NCBI GenBank assembly: GCA_963765875.1
Contig: CAVXYK010000006.1
Span: forward strand, 620,001-684,000
Origin: JAWKOK01 sp963765875
GTDB taxonomy: Bacteria > Chloroflexota > Anaerolineae > Caldilineales > Caldilineaceae
Direction of reading: 5' to 3'
Length of the DNA: 64,000 nt
Under the pieces are notes generated by a model. The model searched no databases, was not told the DNA's origin, and saw only the letters and a program-made list of their open reading frames with translations. The translations under genes were made by a program, and so were the position numbers. Below are positions 57,419 to 64,000 of this stretch, in pieces (the stretch's first letter is position 1; each line of letters opens with the position of its first letter).

Positions 57419-58706
57419 ATGAGCAATAACACCTTCACGATCACCGATAATCGAACCGGAACGTCTTATGATGTTCCGATAGACCACAGCACCATCAACG
57501 CGATGGCACTGCGCCAGATCAAGGTCGATCCCGAAGAATTCGGCACCATGACCTACGATCCAGGGTACAGCAATACGGCAGCCTGCAAGAGCGAAATTAC
57601 CTACATCGACGGCGACAAGGGCATTCTGCGCTATCGAGGCTACCCGATTGAGCAATTGGCCGAGCATTCGAGTTTTCTTGAAGTGGCTTACTTGCTCATC
57701 AACGGCGAGTTGCCGGACAAGGAAACCGCAAAGGCCTGGGAATACGACGTTACTCACCACACCTATGTGCATGAGAATCTTGTCGGACTCCTTCGATCGT
57801 TCCGCTATGATGCCCACCCCATGGGCATGATGATCAGCGCGCTAGCCTTTATGTCAACAATGCATCCCGAGGCAAACGAGGTCGAGGACGAGGCAATCCG
57901 TAACAAGCAGATCCTGCGTATGTTGGGCAAACTGCCGACCATTGCCGCCATCGGCTATCGTCACCGCATCGGTCGCCCCATGAACTACCCCAATAGTGAC
58001 CTGGGCTATACGGCAAATTTCCTCTACATGCTCGACTACATGGGTCAGAGCGAGTATGAAGTCGATCCGGTTTTGGCCAAGGCGTTGGACATTCTCCTGA
58101 TCTTGCATGCGGACCACGAGCAGAATTGCTCGACATCAGTCATGCGGGCGATCGGCTCATCCCACGCCGACCCGTATAGCGCCATGGCCGGCGCGGCTGC
58201 TGCGCTCTTTGGGCCTCGACATGGCGGCGCAAACGAAGCCGTCATTCGCATGTTGAATGAGATTGGCGATGCAAAGCAGGTCCCGGAATATATGGATCGC
58301 GTGAAGAAACGTGAGTTCCGTCTGATGGGCTTCGGCCATCGCGGTCTACAAGAACTACGACCCGCGTGCCAAGATCATCAAGGAGATCGCACATGAGGTC
58401 TTCGAAGTGACCGGCAGCAACCCGCTGATCGACATTGCCGTTGCGCTGGAGGAGATCGCGCTCAATGACGACTTCTTCCTGAGCCGCAACCTCTATCCCA
58501 ACGTCGACTTCTACAGCGGCATTATCTATCAGGCCATGGGCTTCCCGCCGGACATGTTCACTGTCCTCTTCACGCTTGGCCGTGCGCCCGGTTGGCTGGC
58601 GCAGTGGAACGAGCTGATCAAGGATCCGGAACAGCGGATCGCCCGCCCGCGTCAGATCTATCTCGGGGCCGACGAGCGAGATTATGTGCCCCTGAGCGAA
58701 CGCTAG
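57419..58706 (+). CDS. gltA: Citrate synthase, frame break near 58345
   Basis: About 429 residues. ATG at 57419 follows AAGGAG. GDKGILRYRGYPIEQLAEHS, LILHADHEQNCSTSVMRAIG (active His), FGPRHGGANEAVIRML (active His) read in one frame to GFGHR at 58345; VYKNYDPRAKIIKEIA and the Asp-containing NVDFYSGIIYQAMGFP read in the next frame. One extra G in CGCGGTC restores it. Type I citrate synthase joins acetyl-CoA and oxaloacetate. The 57068-57418 spacer shows nothing further. Confidence 0.88.
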
Positions 58707-58757
58707 AATCCACGGATAGACCACTGGCTCGGAAACGCTTTTCGGGGCCAAGTTGAT

Positions 58758-58801
58758 AAAAAGTAGAGGGGCTGACTAGATTGTCAGCCCCTCTACTTTT
58801 T
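58758..58801. terminator. Bidirectional rho-independent terminator
   Basis: AAAAGTAGAGGGGCTGAC and GTCAGCCCCTCTACTTTT pair perfectly around TAGATT. The A/T tracts on both sides allow termination of gltA from the left and of the minus-strand isomerase gene from the right. Confidence 0.9.
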
Positions 58802-58845
58802 ATGTCGGTTTTTTGCCCTGCCATTTTTGGGCAAGAACCAGGATC

Positions 58846-58904
58846 ACGGTAGGGGCGATCCTTGCGGTCGTCCGAAACTACCGACCACAAGGATCGCCCC
58901 TACC
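58846..58904. repeat. Inverted repeat CGGTAGGGGCGATCCTTG
   Basis: CGGTAGGGGCGATCCTTG at 58847 and CAAGGATCGCCCCTACCG ending near 58903 pair perfectly, continued by GGTCG/CGACC with one mismatch and a 10-nt loop. It lies between the terminator and the isomerase stop codon at 58940. Confidence 0.65.
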
Positions 58905-58939
58905 GGAAAATTATGGTCTTCAACGAACAGCGCCTTGGC

Positions 58940-59785
58940 CTAGACCAAATACTGAGCCAGGAATTGCTGAGCCAGGGCCAATCCACGCATGGCCAACTCC
59001 GGGGTGTCACTCCAGACCGGATCTTCATGCTCCAGGCTCAACACATCATCATAGCCGACCTGATAGAGTGTATCGATATATCGGGCCCAGTCCACATGCC
59101 CGTAGCCGGGCAGACGATAGCGCCACCACTCTGCCGGCATTGTGGCCTCCAACTGGCGACCATAGATGCCGAACGCGTTGCGTCCGGCTGCCAGGATTTC
59201 AGTGTCCTTAGCATGCGCATGATAGATCCTGTCAGCAAAATCCCAGATCGGCTGGATGTAGTCGATGCCGAGCCAGTAGAAGTGTGACGGATCGTAGCAG
59301 AGACCCAGCGCAGGAGACGGCACCGCGGTGAACATCGCATCCCACAGTTCTGGCGTAATGGCCAGCATACTGCCGTTGCGCGGCCAATTCTCAAAGGCCA
59401 ATCGTACACCCTTGGCCTCGCCATGGGCGGCAATCGGCGTGTAGACATCGGCAAAAATGGCGATATTCTCGTCGGCGCTGAGACTCATGTCACGGCCAAT
59501 CAAATGAGTGATCACGCCGATGTCCTGGGCTGAAGCCCAATCGATGGCCGCTTTGACCTCGTCGATGATGGCTTCTTGGCGTGCCGCATCTTTGCTCAGA
59601 TCGGGTGGGACGACTGCGCTTGTGGCAAAGGCAACTTTGCCTTGCTCGCGAACAAATTCAGTTGCGCTATCGTCATTCGGCGGAACGTCAAATGCCTCGT
59701 AGCCAAGCGCTATCGCGCCGGTAACAAAGTCGTTGTAGGCCATCTGACGCAGACCACGATTGCTCTGAAAACAGCCCAGTATCAT
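58940..59785 (-). CDS. Sugar phosphate isomerase/epimerase (TIM barrel)
   Basis: 281 residues. VRLAFENWPR (Glu), LGLCYDPSHFYWLG (Asp, His), IYHAHAKDTEI (His, Lys-Asp) and VLSLEHEDP (Glu) fit the divalent metal site of the xylose isomerase-like barrel superfamily, in the IolE/hydroxypyruvate isomerase style. It is downstream of recG on the minus strand, with a 98-bp gap. Substrate unknown. Confidence 0.78.
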   Translation of the reverse strand: MILGCFQSNRGLRQMAYNDFVTGAIALGYEAFDVPPNDDSATEFVREQGKVAFATSAVVPPDLSKDAARQEAIIDEVKAAIDWASAQDIGVITHLIGRDMSLSADENIAIFADVYTPIAAHGEAKGVRLAFENWPRNGSMLAITPELWDAMFTAVPSPALGLCYDPSHFYWLGIDYIQPIWDFADRIYHAHAKDTEILAAGRNAFGIYGRQLEATMPAEWWRYRLPGYGHVDWARYIDTLYQVGYDDVLSLEHEDPVWSDTPELAMRGLALAQQFLAQYLV

Positions 59786-59882
59786 GGTTTTCTGCTCCTC
59801 AAAAAGGTGGGAAGGGATCTGTTTCTACTCACACCGGGCGACCACCAGGGTCATGCCCAGCATTACTCCTACTCCATCGTGC

Positions 59883-62477
59883 CTAATTGATATCGCCGTG
59901 GCCTTGCCAGAAACGCTCAACCTGGCGATGCAATTGGGGGAATTTTTCGAGCGTAGGGTCGGCGGCGAAGAGCTTCTGGCCGGCCTCCCGGGCGCGTAGC
60001 AGCGTCTCCATATCGCCCAGCGAGGCAATGCGCATCGCCGGCAGACCGCTCTGTCGCGTGCCCAGGAAATCGCCGGGGCCGCGTATCTCGAGGTCCTTTT
60101 CTGCCAGCACGAAGCCGTCATCACTCTCCTGCAACGCCAGGAGACGTTCTTGGGCATCTCCACCGTCAGCACTACTGACGAGCGCGCAGTAGCTCTTGTG
60201 CGACCCACGGCCGACACGTCCCCGGAACTGATGCAACTGCGCAAGTCCAAAGCGTTCTGCATCCTCAATGATGATCAGCGACGCATTGGGGATATCGATC
60301 CCCACCTCGATCACGCTGGTGCTCACCAGCACATCAAATTCGCCGGCCGCAAACGAACGCATGACCTGATCCTTTTCCGCACCGGTCATGCGACCGTGGA
60401 GCAGACCAAGGCGCAGCGTGGGAAGAATCTCTGAGGTCAGGCGTTCAAAGGCTTCGACAGCCGAACCGACGTCCAGTTTCTCACTCTCCTCCACCAGCGG
60501 GTAGACAATGAATGCCTGACGTCCCTCATCGGCCTCACGCCGCAAGAAGCGGTAGAGCCGCTCGCGGGCGCTGGGCAGGAAGAGCTTGGTCTGAATCGGG
60601 ATGCGCCCAGGCGGCATCTCATCAATGATGCTGAGGTCAAGATCGCCATAGACCGTCAGCGCCAGACTGCGTGGAATCGGCGTGGCGCTCATGACCAACA
60701 GATGGGGTTGGTTGTCGGCCTTGCTGCGCAGTGCGCCCCGTTGCTCCACACCAAAGCGATGCTGCTCATCGACGATGACGAAGCCAAGATTGGCGAATTC
60801 AACCGTCTCCTGGATGATGGCCGTCGTGCCCACCACGATGTCAATGTCACCGCTCCGAAGGCCTTCGAGCACGGCTTCTCGCTCAGCGCCGACGACGCGA
60901 CCGGTGAGCAGCGTAATGCTGATGGGCGATCCATCCGCCCTGGCCATCTCAGCCAGGGACGTGCTGAGACTGCGATGGTGCTGCTCGGCCAGGATCTGGG
61001 TCGGTGCAAGCATGGCCGATTGAACGCCGCCGGCTGCTGCTACAACCATTGCGGCCGTCGCCACCGCCGTCTTGCCGCTGCCGACATCCCCCTGCACCAA
61101 CCGGGTCATCGGCACGCTGCGACTCATATCGCGCACGATTTCATCGAGGACGCGAGTCTGTGCACCGGTCATCTCAAATGGCAGTGAATTGGTAAACCGT
61201 TCCACATGCTGACCATCGTCCACAAGCGGCGTCGCAACGGAATCCTTGAGCTCACTACGGCGCTGAAGAACACCGAGTTGAAGGTAAAAGAGTTCTTCAA
61301 AGGCCAGGCGATTCAGAGCCGCCCGCAATGATTCGGCATCATCCGGAAAGTGGGCCTGGTATAGGGCGGTAGCCAGGTCGGGAAGATCATAGTCTGCGCG
61401 GATGGATGCGGGCAAGGGATCCGAGAGAAAGCGATCATAGTCGTCCAACACTTGCCTGATACGATCGCGCAGCCAGTTGTTGGAAATGCCCTCGGTCAGC
61501 GGGTAGATCGACGTTAACCGGCCTGTGGCCACCATCTCGCTATCGATATCCTCAAAGACCGGGTTATCCAGGGTGAGTTGACCGAGATAGAGACCGACTT
61601 TGCCGCTGAAACGCATGGTGTTGCCGATCGCCAACTGCTTGACGACCCACTTATTCCACCAAGTGGCGTGCAGCGTACCGGTGCCGTCAGCCAAGATACC
61701 CTGGACCATCTGGCGGCCACGGCTGATTTTGCGTTCACGAATTTCCCACAAATTCGCAACAACAGTGACCTCTTCGCCCTGCTCCAGCTCAGATATCGTG
61801 CGTAGCTTGCTGTAGTCTTCATATCGGGCCGGGAGGTGCCAGATGAAATCGGCCACTTCATTGATGCCAAGCCTGGCCAATTGTTCGACGCGAGCGGGGC
61901 CAACGCCTGACAGAAGGCTCGGCGAGGCTTGAAGGTCATGCGGACTCACATTTGGCGTACGTGACTGCTGACGCCTTGTCCGTTCCCGCGCCACGTTGGT
62001 GGCTTCTGCGGGAGCGACCGGCGCAGGCATGCTATCGTCACGCCGATCGTCGCTAGGCCGCCCCGCGGGTTGGCTGCTGCCGGACGGGCGTTCGGCCGGT
62101 GATGACTGTTCTTTGGAAGATTTTTGATCGTCATTCCCAGCAAGGAGTGATGGTTCATCTGACGGTTGGGAGGTCGGTGACGGCTGGGGTACGGGAACCT
62201 TGCCATCAAGCAGGTCGAGTATAGATCCAGCGATCTCGGGGCGACTCTCCGGCGTGCCGGCATCGTATTGGCTCATCAGAACGAGCACGGCGTCAACCAG
62301 CGCGTCACTGTCGGTCGCATCACCGGAAGGGTCAGCTGCGGTGTGGTCGGCTCGGGCGTCATCGGCCCAGCGATCGCCCATGGCGCGAATTCCGCCAATC
62401 ACGCCACGATTGCGCCACCCCTGTTTTTCCTCCAGATCGAGCACACGGCGCAAACGATCGAATGCAGGAGTTTGCAC
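59883..62477 (-). CDS. recG: ATP-dependent DNA helicase RecG
   Basis: 864 residues. The first about 170 are variable, charged and Pro/Ser rich, followed by the wedge/OB domain (SLLSGVGPARVEQLARLGI and LRTISELEQGEEVTVVANL). Helicase motifs: QGDVGSGKTAVA (I), FVIVDEQHRFG (II, DEQH), MSATPIPRSLA (III), VSTSVIEVGIDIPNAS (V), and HQFRGRVGRG (VI). RecG remodels stalled replication forks. Stop is 3 nt from the start of the degV gene on the same strand. Confidence 0.94.
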   Translation of the reverse strand: MQTPAFDRLRRVLDLEEKQGWRNRGVIGGIRAMGDRWADDARADHTAADPSGDATDSDALVDAVLVLMSQYDAGTPESRPEIAGSILDLLDGKVPVPQPSPTSQPSDEPSLLAGNDDQKSSKEQSSPAERPSGSSQPAGRPSDDRRDDSMPAPVAPAEATNVARERTRRQQSRTPNVSPHDLQASPSLLSGVGPARVEQLARLGINEVADFIWHLPARYEDYSKLRTISELEQGEEVTVVANLWEIRERKISRGRQMVQGILADGTGTLHATWWNKWVVKQLAIGNTMRFSGKVGLYLGQLTLDNPVFEDIDSEMVATGRLTSIYPLTEGISNNWLRDRIRQVLDDYDRFLSDPLPASIRADYDLPDLATALYQAHFPDDAESLRAALNRLAFEELFYLQLGVLQRRSELKDSVATPLVDDGQHVERFTNSLPFEMTGAQTRVLDEIVRDMSRSVPMTRLVQGDVGSGKTAVATAAMVVAAAGGVQSAMLAPTQILAEQHHRSLSTSLAEMARADGSPISITLLTGRVVGAEREAVLEGLRSGDIDIVVGTTAIIQETVEFANLGFVIVDEQHRFGVEQRGALRSKADNQPHLLVMSATPIPRSLALTVYGDLDLSIIDEMPPGRIPIQTKLFLPSARERLYRFLRREADEGRQAFIVYPLVEESEKLDVGSAVEAFERLTSEILPTLRLGLLHGRMTGAEKDQVMRSFAAGEFDVLVSTSVIEVGIDIPNASLIIIEDAERFGLAQLHQFRGRVGRGSHKSYCALVSSADGGDAQERLLALQESDDGFVLAEKDLEIRGPGDFLGTRQSGLPAMRIASLGDMETLLRAREAGQKLFAADPTLEKFPQLHRQVERFWQGHGDIN

Positions 62478-62479
62478 GA

Positions 62480-63340
62480 TTAGTAGCTCCCTTCATAGAC
62501 CATGACGCCTATCATTTTAGGTCCCAGATAGGTCGCGAGGCTCGGCACGTATGCAACCTCATTTATCGTGATGCCGGGCAATACATCGCCCAATCGTTCA
62601 AGGAGCATATCGTAGGGCTCCTGGTAGGCATGCTGCATGATGCCGAGCGATTCGATAGTGGCAAACTCGGCAACAAATTCCACCAGTTTTTCGACCACTT
62701 CCTCATGCGTTTGAACCTTTTCCAGCGGGATCAATCGACCCTCCTCCATCATCAGCATAGGCTTGATGCCGAGCATCGTGCCAAGCAGACTCTGCGATGG
62801 ATTCAGTCCGGCACTGCGTTCGAGGTAGCTGAGACTCTCAGAAAAGGCAGTAACATAGAGGTGGGGCACTGCGCCGTTGACGATTCGTGCTATCTCGTTC
62901 ACCGACTCACCGGCAAGGGCCGCTTTGGCAGCCTCTTCAACCAGAAGGCCCATGCCAAATGAGGTACTCAGGCTGTCGATCACACGGATCGTGTATCGCC
63001 CTTTGAGCATCTCGGCTGCACGACGCGCCTGTTGCCACATAGGACTGAGGTGGCTACTCATGTGAATCGATACGATCTGCTCGGCCTCCTTGCCGGGCTG
63101 CTGATAGACATCCAGAATCGTGTTGATGTCCGCAGCCTGAATCAACGGCTGACCACGTTCGCCGTTGATCTGCGCATCCTGAAAGCGTGTGAAGAGCTTA
63201 TCCGCACTGAAGTCGGGGGTCTCTTCAACCATGACGCCGCCGACCTTAATCCGGTGCGGAATGACGTCAATGGGATATTTTTCCAGGACTTCAGGTGAAA
63301 GAAAGGCATTGCTATCTGTGACAATTCGTACTGTTTCCAT
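62480..63340 (-). CDS. DegV-family fatty acid-binding protein (FakB-like)
   Basis: 286 residues. RIVTDSNAFLSPEVLEKYPIDVIPHR is the DegV start with the TDS motif; SIHMSSHLSPMWQQA and IDSLSTSFGMGLLV hold the Ser residues that bind the fatty acid carboxyl; QSLLGTMLGIKPMLMMEEGRL is typical of the second domain. Lies between fakA and recG, so it likely presents fatty acids to FakA for phosphorylation. Start codon near the fakA stop. Confidence 0.88.
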   Translation of the reverse strand: METVRIVTDSNAFLSPEVLEKYPIDVIPHRIKVGGVMVEETPDFSADKLFTRFQDAQINGERGQPLIQAADINTILDVYQQPGKEAEQIVSIHMSSHLSPMWQQARRAAEMLKGRYTIRVIDSLSTSFGMGLLVEEAAKAALAGESVNEIARIVNGAVPHLYVTAFSESLSYLERSAGLNPSQSLLGTMLGIKPMLMMEEGRLIPLEKVQTHEEVVEKLVEFVAEFATIESLGIMQHAYQEPYDMLLERLGDVLPGITINEVAYVPSLATYLGPKMIGVMVYEGSY

Positions 63341-63437
63341 AGTTCAAATATCCTGATGATACGAAAGCGGTCATTGGCTTGCCATTGGGGACTGTAGGGC
63401 GAGAATGGCGGATTACTCGTCGCTTCCCGCCGATCTT

Positions 63438-64000
63438 TTACTCAGCGGATAGGATGTAAAGATAGTGAGGTTGGCCGCCAGAGGCCACCTCTATATCCAA
63501 TTCAGGATAAACGCCGCGCACTTGTTCTACCAAATTTTCGGCCGCGCCTTCGGCAACGAAGTCGCCGTGGTAGAGCGTTACGATTTCAGTCTCATCGTCG
63601 ACCATCAACGCCAACAATTCGAGCACAGCGCCGGCGAGTGACTGAGTGCTCAAAACCAGACGGCCATTGTGCAGACCGATGATGTCACCGATCTCAACCG
63701 TCAAGCCGTCAAAGTCGCCGCTGCGGACTGCCTGAGTTACTTCGCCGGTCTGGATATGGGCCATCTCAGTCGTCATGGCGTCAGCGAGCAACTCAATGTC
63801 TTGGGCCACCGGATTGAATGCGAGCAGCGCCGCAATTCCCTGCGGGAGCGTCTTGCTTGCAACCACATGGACCTCACGCAACGCATCCGCTTCCATGGCG
63901 AGCTTCGCCGCCTGCTCCGCCGCCATTACGATGTTGCCGTTGTTGGGCAACAAGAGTACGCGGCGACTGGGCAATGCGGCGATGGCCTCGACAATCTGGG
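63438..64000 (-). CDS. fakA: Fatty acid kinase FakA-like (DAK2/YloV), C-terminal part
   Basis: Open frame entering from the right edge and ending at 63438. It carries LLLPNNGNIVMAAEQAAKLA, VVASKTLPQGIAALLAFNP and GEVTQAVRSGDFDGLTVEIGDIIGL, the C-terminal FakA_C domain of DAK2-type fatty acid kinases, ending GGQPHYLYILSAE. The N-terminal kinase domain is outside the window. It is followed on the minus strand by degV and recG, a common order. Confidence 0.85.
   Translation of the reverse strand, partial: QIVEAIAALPSRRVLLLPNNGNIVMAAEQAAKLAMEADALREVHVVASKTLPQGIAALLAFNPVAQDIELLADAMTTEMAHIQTGEVTQAVRSGDFDGLTVEIGDIIGLHNGRLVLSTQSLAGAVLELLALMVDDETEIVTLYHGDFVAEGAAENLVEQVRGVYPELDIEVASGGQPHYLYILSAE

Overview
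The window looks like a chromosomal segment of a Gram-negative-independent, moderately GC-rich bacterium, most likely a member of the Chloroflexota (Anaerolineae/Caldilineae-like). That placement is an inference from gene content: paired LytR-CpsA-Psr lipoproteins, a CpXC-domain protein, a GlnRS carrying a YqeY-type tail, SDR-type threonine dehydrogenase next to kbl, many DinB, GNAT and sugar-isomerase proteins, and very repeat-rich spacers. No rRNA is present. No phage, plasmid, CRISPR or toxin-antitoxin locus was seen.

Layout. 0-10 kb: end of a threonine synthase, a PLP-dependent lyase/synthase-like enzyme, two GNAT proteins, an SDR, a P-loop kinase, a DinB remnant, a 2H phosphoesterase, an EamA transporter and a TlpA/CcdA redox pair. 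10-23 kb (mostly minus strand): a zinc-knuckle protein with duplicated repeats, a four-gene overlapping operon (sugar epimerase, QueG-like Fe-S protein, rlmI, GNAT), membrane and DinB proteins, a DUF1653/terpenoid-cyclase-like fusion, a ThDP enzyme, an MBL hydrolase and pepT. 22.2-23 kb is a tandem array of 173-bp units in the divergent pepT/glnS spacer. 23-28 kb: translation and secretion genes glnS, ftsY, prfB (with the classical programmed frameshift) and a tRNA-Ser. 28-36 kb: envelope genes (O-antigen ligase-like, GtrA, glycosyltransferase, two LCP proteins). 36-46 kb: cinA, an HD protein, a CpXC protein, a metalloprotease, a second TlpA, a CBM9-like surface protein and an MFS pump. 46-50 kb: purine genes purA and guaB with an SDR between. 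50-59 kb: PAC2, a P1 autoprocessing peptidase, the threonine-degradation pair kbl/tdh, hflX and gltA. 59-64 kb: a sugar isomerase, recG, degV/fakB and the end of fakA.

Two themes stand out. First, the spacers carry several small non-autonomous repeat families. One is a 206-bp element with terminal inverted repeats and 11-bp target duplications (two intact copies, one diverged core). A second is a 73-163-bp hairpin family whose ends resemble GACTCTACTGCAAAAA, with 6-7-bp flanking duplications. A third is a hairpin whose 19-bp loop is in opposite orientation in its two copies. Second, at least eleven single-base frame breaks interrupt conserved genes, including the housekeeping genes glnS, purA and gltA. 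This pattern is best explained by sequencing or assembly indels, so interrupted genes are annotated here as whole loci with the break noted.

All assignments come from reading the sequence and recalling family motifs; no database search was run.
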